This document shows, in pieces, positions 20,326-32,555 of a stretch of DNA of 64,000 nt. A model generated the notes under the pieces. It was given only the letters and a program-made list of their open reading frames with translations, ran no database searches and was not told where the DNA came from. This DNA comes from Eupeodes corollae. Taxonomy: Eukaryota > Arthropoda > Insecta > Diptera > Syrphidae. Position 1 is the stretch's first letter, and each line of letters opens with the position of its first letter. The translations under genes and the position numbers were made by a program. The DNA lies in the NCBI RefSeq assembly GCF_945859685.1, contig NC_079147.1:60914946-60978945 (forward strand), written 5' to 3'.

Positions 20326-22461
20326 AGTGTCAGTTCGTCAAAATATTAATTGAAAATCCCGACTGTTGACTTTACCATTCCATCCACTTGTCTTATAAGA
20401 ATAATTGTTAAAGATGTCATATGGATCTAGCTTATTTCCAACAGTTAATGTAGCCATTCCGTGATTTTAACTTTAGCAAATTGTTTAATAGTAGAATTTA
20501 AGATAGTTTAAATTTAGGTAAATCATCCTCTAAGTTAAATAATGTTAAACACAAACTTAAATATAATGTGTTGGAATGCTAGAGGCATTCGATTTAAATG
20601 TGTAGAATTTTTTGCTTTTCTAAGCAAGCATAATATCGGTCTTGTTAATGAAACATGGTTAGACAAAAATGTAAATATTGCTAATAAAGAGTATAAATGT
20701 TATAGAGTGGATAGAGAAGAGAGAATAGGAGGCGGTGTTGCCATAGTTATAAAAACAACGCTAGAGCATAGATTACTACCCGTTGTTAATACTAAGGTAG
20801 TAGAGAATATTGGTATTGAAATACCATTTGCTAATGGACATTCAATTAAAATATTTTCTGTTTCCTTTCCGGGAGTCTATTCCTTCGTAACTAGAAGATA
20901 TGATTTAAGCAATGATTTACGTAAACTGGTCACTATAAATGAAACTTATTTAATTGGGGGATATCTCAATTGCAGACACAGGTAGTATATTGACAGGGGT
21001 AATACATTGTATGATCTTAATACTAGGCGCTCATTTAATATTTTGTACCCTCCTGAACCCACTTGTATACCCCCTAATGATAGAACGAACCCTTTAACCA
21101 TTGACTTATTTTTAACAAATATGCTAGAACTTTTCAGTCAGTCAATGGTCGTTAATGATTTAAGTTCAAACCATCTTCCGGTCATGTGTAGCGTCAATCA
21201 TGCACCTCGTCAAAATGAGAACATGATTTTTGACTACAAAAATGCTAATAATAGATCCCAATGAAGTCAGTCCTGATCAAATTAACGACGCTATTCAAAA
21301 TTTTAAAAATGTTACATTGGAAACCGTGGCACAATCTGTTCCAAAGAAAAGGGTTTATAACGATAACTCAAACTCACTTCCCACAAATATTGGGCAACTC
21401 ATTAAAAATAGGAATAGATTAAGGTTATTGTGGATAAGAACCAGAAATATTTTTTATCTAACAGAAGTTAAATAATTTGATAAAATTTTCTACTCAAGAG
21501 TACCAAAATAAAAAGTGGAACGCGAGGCTACAAACATTAGATAAAGCCAGTAAGCCATTTTGGAACCTTGTCAAAATAGTTAAGAAAAAAAATAGTCAGA
21601 TTCCAGCGTTAAAAACTGAAAACTCAGTTCTATTGTTAAATCTTGAAAAAGCAAACGCTTTGGCTCATGAATTTTTTGAAAATCATCAATTAGGTAACAA
21701 CGTTTCGAGTAGAAGTTCAACTGAAATTGCTGTAGAGCAATCAATGGAAATTATAAGATCTCAACAATTTCAATTTAGCGGTGATGCAATTACAGTACAG
21801 GATGTAAAAACTGTTTTTGGTAGCCTTAAAAATTCCAAGAGTCTAGAACTCGATGGTTTGAAAAATATAATGTTAAAAAAACCAGAATAGGTATACAATT
21901 TTACTGCTTGCTTTAAAATAGGTTATTTTCCTAGGCAATGGAAAATAGCAAAAATAATTCCCATTCAAAAACCTGGAAAAAATCTTTCTATAAGTTCTAG
22001 CTATAGACCCATTAGTTTACTCAGTTCTCTGAGTAAAGGTCTTGAGAAACTCATACAAAATAAAATAGTGTTGCATTTGAACGAGCATAATATCCTTGCA
22101 GCGGAACAATTTGGTTTTAGAAGTTGTCATAGCACAGTGCATCAAGTACATCGAATAACGAATGACATAAAAAGTAATTTTGCAATAGAGAAAAAAACTG
22201 GTCTGGTCTTATTAGATGTAGAGAAGGCTTTTGACTCTGTGTGGCATAAAGGCCTTCTCCACAAACTCTTAGTTCTGGATTTTCCAATTTTCATTATAAA
22301 AATGATAAATTCCTTTTTAACTGAAAGATTTTTTAAACTTTCAGTTAACAGTTCCTTCTCTGACCTATATGAAATCCTTGCAGGTGTACCACAAGGATCA
22401 GTCCTTGGTCCTGTTTTGTATACCATATTTACTTATGATTTCCCGACTTATGATTTCCCAG
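20326..22461 (+). mobile_element. Jockey-type LINE, 5' part (interrupted by RTE)
   Basis: This is a plus-strand non-LTR retrotransposon with a 5' leader of about 215 bp (starting near 'agtgtcagttcgtc'). An APE-type endonuclease (20542-21250), a linker (21250-21770) and reverse transcriptase (21770-22450) follow. The reading is broken by stops at 20985 and 21890 and by frameshifts near 21230-21260 and 21475. It stops shortly after RT motif B, where the RTE 3' tail begins, and appears to resume at 24446. A gag-like first ORF, usual in Jockey elements, is not visible. The same leader is present alone at 32556-32805. At the junction 'acttatgatttccc' occurs twice in a row (22432-22460). Confidence 0.85.
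20542..21264 (+). pseudogene. LINE endonuclease (APE-like)
   Basis: The ATG at 20542 opens with LNIMCWNARGI, the N-terminal strand of APE-type LINE endonucleases with the metal-site asparagine. GLVNETWLD (catalytic glutamate, residue about 38) and GGGVAIVI follow. The C-terminal part reads TIDLFLTNM and ends in SSNHLPV, where functional enzymes have S-D-H-x-P. The aspartate is replaced by asparagine here, so this copy would be inactive even without the TAG at 20983-20985 that splits the frame. The enzyme nicks target DNA to prime reverse transcription. Confidence 0.85.
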
Positions 22462-22505
22462 CTTACTTACTTACTTACTTAAGGTGGCGCTACAGTCCTG
22501 TGTGA
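21477..22505 (+). pseudogene. LINE reverse transcriptase (Jockey-type), truncated
   Basis: The frame runs with one stop (TAG at 21888-21890). It shows the RT entry motif as SKSLELDGL (normally AGPDGI-like), then GYFPRQWKIAKIIPIQKPGK, SYRPISLLSSLSKGLEKL, EQFGFRSCHST, LLDVEKAFDSVWHKGL (motif A aspartate) and AGVPQGSVLGPVLY (motif B). Motif C (YADD) should follow within about 40 residues but is not present before the RTE junction. The last 20 or so codons to 22505 are readthrough into the RTE tail. The block order and wording are typical of Jockey-clade elements. Confidence 0.85.
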
Positions 22506-24446
22506 ACTAGGGCCTCACCCAATAAACTTCGCAATCTAGCTCGGTCCCTAGCTAGATGTCTCCAGTTTCGCGCTCCAAGTTGGGTGAGGTCACCTTCCAC
22601 TTGTGCGCGCCACCTGATCCGCGGTCTTCCTCTACTGCGCTGTCCTGTGGGTGCGGATTCGAAGACTTTCCGGGCCGGAGCATTGGTTTCCAAGCGCTCT
22701 ACGTGACCCAGCCATCTTAGTCGTTGGACTTTTACTCTTCTTGCTAAGTCTACGTCGCTGTACAGCCCGTACAGTTCGTCGTTCCATCTTCTCCTCCACT
22801 CCCCTTCGATGCATACGGGACCGTAGATCACACGAAGAACTTTTCTCTCGAAGCGAACCAAGGTGCTTTCATCCGCTTTTGTCATGGTCCATGCTTCTGC
22901 ACCGTATAGCAGGACGGGGATGATAAGAGTCTTATAAAGCAACACTTTGGTCCCTCGAGAGAAAGTTACGTCTGTCGATTGTGACATTTTGATTAAAACG
23001 TCGGTGTTGTATGTCCTTTCTAGACGACAGCATGTACTTTGTTTTGCCCTCATTAACCGGTAAACCCATTTTTGCCGCCTCTGACTTAATACTCACAAAA
23101 GCCCCATTGAAATCACGCTGAGTTCTTCCGATTATGTCAATGTCATCAGCATATGCCAGTAATTGGACAGACTTTTGAAAGATAGTGCCTCTAGTGTTGA
23201 CATGTGAGCTCTGCACTATTCTTTCAAGCACGATGTTAAAAAAATCACATTACAGCGCATCGCCTTGTCTAAAACCTTTTTTGGCATCGAAAGGTTCTGT
23301 TAAGTTGTTTCCAACCTTTATGGAGCAGCGTGAATTCTCCATGGTCATCCTGCACAAACGGACGAGTTTGGCAGGGATGCCAAAACTAGACATGGCTCTA
23401 TACAGCTCGTCCGTGTATATGGTGTCATATACGGATTTGAAATCGATGAAAAGATGGTGGGTGTCGATTTGGTGTTCTTGGGTTTTTTCCAGGATCTGCC
23501 GTAATGTGAATATTTGATCAACTATGGACTTTCCTGGTCTAAAACCACACTGATAAGGACCTATCAGGTTGTTGACGATGGGCTTTAGACGTTCACATAT
23601 TACGGCAGAGAAGATTTTATAGGCGATGTTAAGAAGACTGATTCCTCTATCGTTGATGCAGTTAAGAGGGTCTCCTTTTTTCAGGATCGGGCAAACATCA
23701 TTCCATTCATCGGGCATGCGTTCTTCCGACCATATATCTTAAAGATAAGTTGGTGCATGCTCCTAACCAACTTATCTCCAGCTGCTTTAAAGAGCTTGGT
23801 ATTCAAGCCATCCCCTCCAACGGCTTTATTAGACTTCAGCTCAGATATGGCAATCTTTACTTCGTCTAAGTCGGGAGGACGGGATTGTTGGCTTTCGTGG
23901 TCTATGTTGAATGGATCATCTTCCTGCCTGACAGCGAAATTCGGTTCGTCGTCGCCGTTATACAGTCTGCAGAAGTGGTCCGTCCATATCCTCAGCACTG
24001 ACTGCGGTTCCACTATGATGTTTCCACTTTCGTCTTTGCAGCCTTCGGTTCTAGGTTTATGTACCTGTGAATTTCGTTTCACCTGTTCATAAATCTTTCG
24101 AACTTCATAACTGCTTTTAAACCTCTCAACATCTTCGACCGCACGCTTCTCATGCCCTCTCTTTTTCCTTCTGAGAAGTCGGCGTTCCTCTCGCCTCTTC
24201 TGCTCATAGAGCTCACGAGCAGCTCTCGTCCTTTTATGCAGCGCCGCTTTGCGTGCCTGTTGTTTGGCTGCATTTGCCTGCCGACATTCCTCACCAAACC
24301 GGGGGTTCCTTGTTGGTGGCTGTTTGAAACCCAGCACATCAGAGGCTGCTTCTCTGATTGCATCTTGGCAATGTTGCCTCTGGTTTTCGATACCTTGTGT
24401 TGGCAGAGAAATTCGAGAGAGGTTACTTGTAACTCGGTCGGAAAAG
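22462..24446 (-). mobile_element. RTE-clade LINE, 5' truncated, inside the Jockey LINE
   Basis: This minus-strand element has a 3' end 'tgtagcgccacct' followed by (TAAG)n at 22461-22482. Such a microsatellite tail is typical of RTE elements. The coding order from right to left is a basic linker (24440-23780), the RT palm (23717-23250), the YADD region (23231-22932) and the C-terminal region with GRPRIRWR (22650). The apurinic endonuclease domain is missing through 5' truncation. Sequences left and right of it belong to one Jockey LINE on the opposite strand, so this is the younger insertion. Confidence 0.85.
22490..24440 (-). pseudogene. RTE reverse transcriptase polyprotein fragment
   Basis: In coding order there is a lysine/arginine-rich linker (QKRREERRLLRRKKRG) and an RT entry block SNKAVGGDGLNTKLFK (about 23830). 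Then come CPILKKGDP, RGISLLNIAYKIFS, GFRPGKSIVDQIFTLRQI, FIDFKSVYDTI (motif A), GFRQGDAL followed by a stop where serine is normal (motif B, 23247), and LLAYADDIDIIG (motif C, both aspartates). The C-terminal part has GAEAWTMTKADE and RWLGHVERL, then GRPRIRWR. Frameshifts lie near 23700 and between 23053 and 22932. A segment around 22950, present in the 62.2-kb copy, is deleted here. The catalytic residues are intact but the frame is not. Confidence 0.9.
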
Positions 24447-24760
24447 TATCGAATTAAAACATCTGACAAAATTATAAACAAACTCAAAACGTCGATTTCC
24501 ATATATAAAAAAATTATCCTTAATTTAGAATAACAGTTGAAGTAGCTGGCTTCTATTATTTTTTCTACGCATTAGCCTCAAACTTTTTACCGTTACTTAA
24601 AAACAAAAAGTTGTTTCCAAAAATTATTTTTCCATTTGAAAGTCTAATAATGCACGATTAAAATAAAGAAAGACTAACGACAAATGACTTAATTGCTAAA
24701 AAAAATATTGACGACATTTGATTCTATTATTTCTTTCAACACTAGTAGAGATATACCTAT
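24447..24760 (+). pseudogene. Continuation of the Jockey LINE beyond the RTE insertion
   Basis: The plus strand reads TSDKIINKLKTSISIYKK and then, in a shifted frame, FFYALASNFLPLLKNKKLF. This matches the general layout of Jockey RT after motif C: a helix, then a block like 'FFTRRRxxxFLPxxxI'. The part with YADD itself is not found on either side, so a short stretch was lost when the RTE element inserted or afterwards. Weak similarity and short length limit confidence. Confidence 0.45.
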
Positions 24761-25042
24761 AGAGAGGTAATTTGAAACTTTTAAAGAATGTTGTTAAAAT
24801 TAATAAAAATTGTATTCAACTTAAAATTTCGGGTTCAAAAACAGACATTGAACTCAAATATATTTCATCAAATGGAAAATATTGTTGCTAATATTTAGTT
24901 AATGTTTTAGAAAATCTAAAACAAAATTAATTTGCACAACACAAAACCAACAAAAATAACAAAAAAGTTTTAAAAAATGGGTTTCGACTAAAGTTTTATG
25001 AGAACAAAGAATGAAAATGTTCCTATCTGACAAAAAATATTG

Positions 25043-25890
25043 TGAGGCTGGGATGCGACCCTAACTGATACCCTCCATCTTGTCTGTCGATTTGTCTTCC
25101 CTAAAAGGTTGTTAGGTTTTCGTATTTTGTTAAAAAAAATTATCATTTTTATTATTTCTAAAAAATTGTTTAGAAATAGATTTAGAATTTGATTTCAAAA
25201 TGTATTTTTTTTAACGAGATTTTTAGTGGTTAACCAATTTTAGTAGCATTTGTGTACTATTTTTTGTAGATTTTAATATTTTATGAAAAAATTGACTGTT
25301 GGATTGTTATAAAATATTTACTGAATGTCGAAAACAATATTTTGTGTGAGACAAAATAAGCTTGAGGTTATTATTTTGAATGCTTTTTAAAGGTTTTTAA
25401 CTTTTTTTTGTAAAAAAAACAAAATTAGTTAAAAGCCAATATTTCAAAATTTTGAAAAGTTATTTTAGTCGAAAATATCAACTTTTACCAACATTATTTT
25501 TTTAGGTTTTTATTTTTTGTAAAAAAAACTGTCAATTCGATTTTTCTCAAAATTTTTACGAATGTTAAAAAACAATAATTTTTATATATTTGAGTCGAAA
25601 TTCAATTTTTACCAACTTTGAGTTATGCTTTTATTAGGTTATTATTTTTTATAAGAAAAACGTTGAATTAGATTTGTCTCAAAACTTCACTAGATGTTCA
25701 AAACGTTATTTTTGTTTTGTAGATAAAATCAATTTTTATTCGTAAAATTTCCGTGATACCAAATATTTTTTTCAGTTATTTTGATTTATAAAAAAAAGTT
25801 CGATTTTTTTGAAACCGTTCCAATTTGTCGAATTGGAAATTTTGAAATTTCTCCAAGTTTCAAATTCCTGCCCTTCTGGAGTAATTCAAA
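25043..25890 (+). mobile_element. 172-bp-array repeat element, member B
   Basis: It starts with 'gaggctgggatgcgacccta', as in member A. It holds two to three degenerate array units (for example 'ttgaaaagttattttagtcg' near 25460, and 'gtcaattcgatttttctc' near 25530). Near 25825-25880 a block like 'ttgtcgaattggaaattttg' resembles the other terminus but in inverted orientation, suggesting rearrangement. The right boundary is uncertain. Confidence 0.6.
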
Positions 25891-26499
25891 AATATTTTTC
25901 TTATATTGATATATGATAAAATTATTAACTGTTTTAACGAAAATTAAAAAAAAAGAAATATCGGTTTGTTTTTTTAGAAAATTAGAATTTTCGATTTTTG
26001 ACCAAAAAATTCGTTTGAGAGTTACTGTTATTTTTAGTCTAAGAAAAGTTTTAAAAACGACGCAAATTGGCTTTAACCTTAATTTTAAAATTTTAAGTCA
26101 ATCGACCTAATGTGTTGGGGTGTAGAGGCAAGAATAGATAGACAGAATCGGGGGACCAAGTTTTTTACTTTCTTCACATTTTGTCCTTTTAATTATTGTG
26201 TGGCCTGCCTTAAACGTTTTATTTTATTATTCAAAAAGACTCCAAACCTCATACCTTATTTAGATCACCGATTAGCTCTAACATGTGTCAAAAAAAAGAA
26301 AAAATATTGTTTTCTCGTGATTGATGATTTCTATTGGAAAACCCAAACAAAATTAGAAATCAAGTCACAAACTATTTTTATTTCCCTTAGCATTAAAATT
26401 CAATTTTTGTATTTTCGGTTCAAAGTCAAATGCATACCCTACCTTACCTACCTACATCAAAGAATTCAGGTACTGTAAAAGTGTAAACAGTTTGGTAAA
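25891..26499. other. No gene seen
   Basis: AT-rich sequence. A 122-codon plus-strand open frame at 26110-26478 has low complexity and no recognisable family features; I do not call it. Confidence 0.5.
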
Positions 26500-28340
26500 A
26501 TCCTAGCGCCTACTTTGCAGCTAGAAGACTCAAACTTGGCAACACTGCTTATCACTGCTCAGCTCTACAGACGTTCTTGTTTTGATGCTAATCCCATCTC
26601 CATTCCAAATTATTCAAGCCCAGCCGGAATATAAATATTTTATTCTTCTCTTTGGGCTTCTTTCGGTGTTTTGGTTTTTTGGTTTTTTGTTTACACATCA
26701 TCTTCGCACCGTTCGTTCATCGATCTTCGTTGATCAATAATAACAATAAATATATTGAGGGAGAGCAAACCATCGATCGAGTATCGAATTGAGACGAGAG
26801 CGAGGCTTCAAAACTCAAGTTGCAGTCAAAAACAGGTTACTTACTTAGGCTGCGTTCTTCTGTTCAATAATACTCATACCATACAAAACTGTGGGTTCCA
26901 GGCCGCTACTGTACTGATCGAATCGAACTTATTGAAGAAAGGAGTTGCTTACTTCACCCTCTCTACCTCGGCGACTGACGATCGGTGATCGATGGACGGT
27001 GGCGACGCGACGACGGACGGGGCCAAAGCGTTTATACGCTTCGTTTACCTGTTCTTTATTTTGTTTGGCTTCGTCTTTTCTCTCCGGTTTGATCGTTTAC
27101 TCTGCCTCACCTGAGACCGATCATGCAACCGAACCTAAAGACAACAGTACAGGCACAGGCACAGTCACAGGCACAGAACAGAGCCTCAGATTAACAAACT
27201 GAGATTTTTCCACACCGACTGCGACCGAGCTCAGCGTCAACCTAAGCTGCGTATGATGAGTTAAACGTGGGACTGGGACTGTGGTAACGTTTTCTTGGTC
27301 GATCGCTCTGCAGTACCATTTTGACCATCGCGCATGATTAGTTCACCGCGCGGACCGAACTAAGCAACCATTACAATTCTTATAAGTTGTTCCTGACTTA
27401 AGGGAAGGATTTTAATTCAGTCTCAGTGATTTTACTTCTGCTACGATTCTTCTCAAAGGATTTTGATTTTATATTTTTGTGTTATTCGTCTCCTTTTATT
27501 GTGGTTTTCTTTTTCGTACGCGTTAATTTGGGGCCAGGATGTGAATGGGATTATTATTATTTTGATTGCCGACAATTAGTGGCGAATAAATTGCCTCATC
27601 AGAGATTTCAGCGGTTTTTCGTTCGTTGTGTGAATTGTTGTCAGGAAAATAAAAAAGAAGCAAAGAAACCGAAGAATTTCAAGAAGTGCCATTCTCAAAA
27701 AGGGATTTTTTCCCAAACTGACCTAAAAGTTAGGTGAAGTGATTGCGTGATCCATTTAAGTGAAGCACTTAAGGTGCACAAAACAAGAGATTCAACAATT
27801 TTAGTAGTTATTTTTTTGTTTTCCCGAACGAAAATGTTGCCTTGATCTTTCTTGATTCTCGAGTTTGTAAAGATTTAAGATTCCATTGTGTTTTCCCATT
27901 TTTTTTTTTAATGATCAACTATGATCGATTATTGTGTAATTACCTGATCGAGGAGTGCGAAATAGTGTTTAAAGTGAGTTTGTCCATTTTCAAGGCGTAC
28001 AAACGCACAAAGGAATGAAGGAAAAACAGGAGTGAGTTATAAAAGGATAACCCGTAATATAGAAAGAAGAACAAAAAAACAACCAACGCCGTGACGCGAC
28101 TTCAAGACAATAATTAATTTCCCATGAGATCAGGGATGATGATGGATACTTGAGCAGAGACAGAAAGAGGTGATCTTTTTAGAACTACAACTACAACAAG
28201 ATTCATCTTAAAGAGATCCAAAAACATCAACATCCTCAGCATCGTCATCACTAACAAGAAAACCGAAAACAAGGTTGAAGAGTTTCCTTTGTGGATTTAA
28301 TTACCTGCTCAAAAAGAGCCACACAGATAATTTTTAACAG
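26500..28340 (+). promoter_or_regulatory. Candidate promoter and untranslated first exon of a host gene
   Basis: This island lacks repeats, is richer in GC than its surroundings and has a high density of GATCGA/ATCGAT-type motifs (at about 26718, 26772, 26917, 26977, 26987, 27088, 27118, 27300, 27923 and 27946). An initiator-like TCAGTC lies at 27417-27422, with TATAAG 36 bases upstream at 27381. It ends in a consensus 5' splice site, CAG followed by GTAAGA, at 28341. The best reading is a promoter followed by a long untranslated exon spliced to exons outside the window. The open frame at 27426-27737 would then be an upstream frame. No gene identity can be given, and the alternative is an enhancer-rich intergenic stretch. 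Confidence 0.35.
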
Positions 28341-29037
28341 GTAAGAAGACGACCTAAACGATTATTATTATATTTTCATAAAGGTTTGCATTGCATTGCA
28401 AGGTTTCTATTATAAAGGAGAGCCCATCATCAGGAGAAGACGAAGAAGTGTTGAATTTCTTATGGGAAAATTTGTTTTCTTGTAGTGTTTACACTTTTTT
28501 TGCCTTTAATTTTTTTTTGGGACAACAAAGCCTTTAGTGGAGGAAGATTGAAAGGAATTTTTGAGTATTTTTTGTTTTCGGAGGTTTTGATTTTTGTTTG
28601 TACTCTTTGTTTGGGACCGTATTAAGAATGTGAAGCACGTCTTCTTCTTTTTTGTTGGGTTTTGTGTTGGTGGATATGATGACACAGAGGGTTTTAGGTT
28701 TAATTCATAAAAATTGAAATGCAAAGCGAGTTTTTTTCATAGTAAATTTGTATGTCTGAGAGTTTGGATTTCTTGGAAGATAATCAGGATGTCTTTTGAT
28801 TTTGTGAGGGAATTGGGTCAAAAAATGCATTCATTCAATACGTATTCGAGAAAGCTCTTTAGTACTAATCTTAAAATAAAAATGTTTGCCAGCTTAATAT
28901 AAAATTCTTCATTTAAAATAAATACTTTCTTTTATTTTTCATTTTTGAATAACATGCTATGAAAAAAATATTAAAAGGATGGGAATCCGTTCATAATCTT
29001 CACATAATTTCCTGTATACGAATGTTAAACCTATAAG
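28341..29037. other. Possible intron start; no gene seen
   Basis: The stretch begins with GTAAGAAG, a consensus splice donor if the exon to its left is real. The rest is AT-rich with no recognised feature. Confidence 0.35.
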
Positions 29038-29300
29038 AAATAAAAAAATCAATTTAAATAAAAAAAATAAAACAAATTTAATTAAAATAAAGTTAAATTA
29101 AATTGAATTAAAATAAATAAATTTAAACTAAATCAAGTCTAAATAAAATAAATAAAGTTGAAATAACAAAGAATAAATAAAATACAATGGAAGAAAATAA
29201 TAAAAATAATTGCAAAATTAAATAAAACACATAAAGAAATTAAAGAGAATAAAACTAATTGAATTAATATGATAAATTATATAATATTCTTAAATAATAT
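29038..29300. repeat. Low-complexity AAATAAA/AATTAAA tract
   Basis: About 260 bp consist almost only of A and T in imperfect AAATA, AATTA and AAATTAAA words on the plus strand, with only a handful of G or C. Confidence 0.85.
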
Positions 29301-29329
29301 GAACAAAAATCAAATAATGAAAAAAAGGG

Positions 29330-30240
29330 ACTGTTGTTTTTATAAAAAAAAACTACTGAATATCGAAAACAATATTTTCTATAAAATAAAAAACGTTTAA
29401 AAAGCTTTTTATTCAAAAGTACATTTATACCAAGTCTTAGTATGTTTTTTTTATGTTTTTATTGTTTGTAAAAAAGACTGTCAGTTAGATTTTTCTCAAA
29501 ATTTTACTGAATGTTAAAAACATTATTTTTTAAAAGATAAAAGTAATTTAAAAATAATATCTCACAGTTTTGAAAAGATATTTGAGCCCAAAATCAATTT
29601 TTACCAAATTATTTTTTTTTAGGCTTTTCTTGTTTGTTAAAAAAAACTTTCAATGCTTTTCAAAACTTTTTCAAACAAAATTTACGAAAGTTGAAAACAG
29701 TATTTCTTATAAGTCAAAAAAAGTTGGAAGCCATAATCTCTTGTTTTTGAAAAGATATTTGAGTTGAAATTCAATTTTTACCAACATGAGTAATGTTTTT
29801 TTAGGTTTTTATTTATTATATAAACTGGCAATTCGATTTTTCTCAAAATTTTACCAGATGTTGAAACATTATTTTTCGTTGCACAAAATTGTTTTGGATA
29901 TGAAATCATTTTTTATTCGTAAAATTTTCGAGGTGACACATTTTTTTTTCAGTTATTGATTTGTGATAATGTATTTAGGGTTAACAAAAATGTTCACCTT
30001 TTTTTAAACTCCTATGGTAAAAATACCGCCCACCCAATTTTTTTGAGAGCCCTTTGTGCATCTTTTTGCATTATTATCTGTATAACAACATTTATTTGGA
30101 ATCGATATCTCTTCTGATTTCTGAGCTATGGACAACCAAAAAAAAAGGTCGAGAAGGTTCAGGCGTACGGACATATGGACGTGCTTCAAACTTAAGTCCT
30201 TTTTGCCTAACGACAAAGAATTTTATTTTTGATTTTCAAT
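29330..30240 (+). mobile_element. 172-bp-array repeat element, member C
   Basis: The left header seen in A and B is missing. Array units are recognisable, with 'gaaaagatatttgag' at 29572 and 29749 (177 bp apart). The array is followed by the shared right-hand part: 'cccacccaatttttttgaga' near 30028, then 'atcgatatctcttctgattt' near 30101. The extreme right end, with the 'gggaagtta' motif, is lost. Confidence 0.75.
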
Positions 30241-30540
30241 GAAACAGGATTGTTTCGTATTCAAGATATTGAAGTTTTAAAAAGTTTTGTATCGAAATCA
30301 ATGAACCGTTACTTGGAATGTTGAAATGGAGAACAAAAATGGCTCATTAGGACGAACCGTGAATGAAGATCTTATCAGCAATGCAACAAACCTTCCATAC
30401 ATTTATGTAACGTTTTACAAGAATTAGTAGCATAAACAAAACATAGACAACATGACACTATAAATTAATATATGTTTCAATACATATTTAATTAAAAACT
30501 TATTAATTATATTAATTAATCCTGCAAAAATAAGCTAGAA

Positions 30541-31175
30541 TTCGGGCCACACTGATAACAGCCCGTCTGCTGCGTTTCTAAAATTGTATCAAAATACTAA
30601 TAACAATATTTTTAGTGACATACAAAATTTTAAGTCAATATATTTTTTTGTTTTCAAAATACTTGAGTTGAAAATCTTTCTTATCAATTTTTTTGGTAGG
30701 TTTTCGATATAAAAAAAGTTGGCAACTCTATTTTTCATATGATAGAACAAGTAAATGATTTCGATATCTTTTTCTTTTTCCGACATTTTAAGTCGAGAAC
30801 TAATATTTATTAATATTTGCATAATTTTTTGAATTTTTTGTTTTCTTGTTAAAATGTCACAAATAGTTTTTTTCTAAACCTTATCTTAAGTTAATATTAC
30901 AATTTTTCCTGAAATTAAATAATATTCATCTCTTCTCGAAAAAATCGAATTGAACATCATTTTTTTTTTGTTCAATTTTTGGAAGTACTTTTTATTGATT
31001 GTTTTTATAAAAAAAATGACTTGAATTTTTCTCAAATTCTTAGTAAATGTTTAAATAAATGTTTTCTATAAGATTAAACTAGTTTAAGGGCAATATCTTA
31101 AATTTTTGCAAAGATATTTGTTTCGAAAATCAGTTATTACCAACTTTTAATAGAACACTAGGTTTTAGGTTTATA
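30541..31175 (+). mobile_element. 172-bp-array repeat element, member D (decayed)
   Basis: It starts with a worn header ('gggccacactgataacagcc' at 30544-30563). Array blocks follow, such as 'tgcaaagatatttgtttcg' near 31108 and 'ttaccaactttta' near 31136. Unit order is kept but divergence is high. It is the oldest-looking member. Confidence 0.55.
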
Positions 31176-32555
31176 TTTTGTGTCAGAAACCCATTACTTC
31201 CATTTAACCAGGGGTAGAATCGGCTAAGGTGATTTCTAATAAACGAAAATCAAAATTAACAAATCTAATTAAACGTAGAATTGATAGCTAAAAAGCTTGC
31301 GTAACAAAAATGTTATACTAATTTCTAAATAGAGCTATCAGAGGCTCACACAAATGAAAATTTTCTTAGTTTGTCAAAAAAATACATTCTTGCTTACGAC
31401 ATTTTAACAAACAAAAAAAAACAATAGCACAACCAATCACTTTGAAATTTCACCAACAATTAATCTTGAAAATTTTAATCTGAAATTCATCAATCGAATT
31501 GAATTGAGTTGAATAATCTTACACAGACGGAAAGCTCGGTGATAGTGAATTCGACTTACACCCCATGTTTCAAAAGTGTTATAAAGAAAACATGGAACTT
31601 AAATGATAAAATTCAAAAATCATAACTTAGTTGTGACAAATAAGTTTTCCCTATATTAATGTTTTTACCTTAAATTTAACACTTATTATCATTTTTCCTT
31701 GCCATAACTTAAAATTTCAATTTGGGATAAATTTTCTCCATTTAGAAACGGTTTTTTGAATCTTTAGAAATGGCGAAAGACACTTAAATAATTTCTTTAA
31801 ATGTAAGAGTTGTTGATTATAATTTCAATTTTAATTGATTATTTCTTGTTTAAAAATTCTGTATATGATATTTTATTGCATTTTTACAAAATATCTACGT
31901 CTTTTCTTTACATTCGTCACCATAATGACTTAAAAAGTCTCTATGAATGTTCATCGTTTAAAGATCCGATCATTTTTGCTAAAGATCTATTCTTTTGACT
32001 TTTTTTCATATTATTCACTTTTTTTATAAAAATATAAATTTTATTTTGAAAAAAGCATTTATTGTAGGTATTTTTTTAACGAAACAGTATCGATTTTAGA
32101 AGAGTACTTACTTATGAAAGAAGTTGTTGCGTGTTAAACATGGTTTTGAAATCATTCTTTATTTCCTAATTGTCCTATTATTGATTTCTGTAATACGATT
32201 TGTCCAAAAATGTTGACATTTCTAGACGTCGCAAGGTTTTTTAAATTCAATTGAAATCAATAAATGTGAAAGAAATCACTTACATAAACAAAAGTTACGT
32301 GTTAAAATTTTAAGAAACTGACAAATTAAAAAAAAATCAATCAAAAATGTTAAAAAATAGATTTTCGAAAAAAATATCGAAAAATAAAGATTTTTGTTTA
32401 AAATTTAATAGAACCTTTTGTTAAGGTCTAAAATGTTAATAAGTAGCAATTTTAAAATATTTAACAATATACTTAGTGACTACATAGTTTTAAATCCTTC
32501 TTTTCCATTTTCTTACTATAAAATTTCTTATTCAATTTTATTTAAAAACTGCATC
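31176..32555. other. No gene seen
   Basis: AT-rich sequence with no recognised coding or repeat signal. Confidence 0.55.

Noticed and set aside
26110..26478. 122-codon open frame
   Set aside because: AT-driven composition, no motifs and no promoter or splice context.
27426..27737. 103-codon open frame inside the candidate first exon
   Set aside because: The start is rich in leucine and phenylalanine from T-rich sequence and the C-terminus is lysine-rich, with no family resemblance. It is at most an upstream frame.
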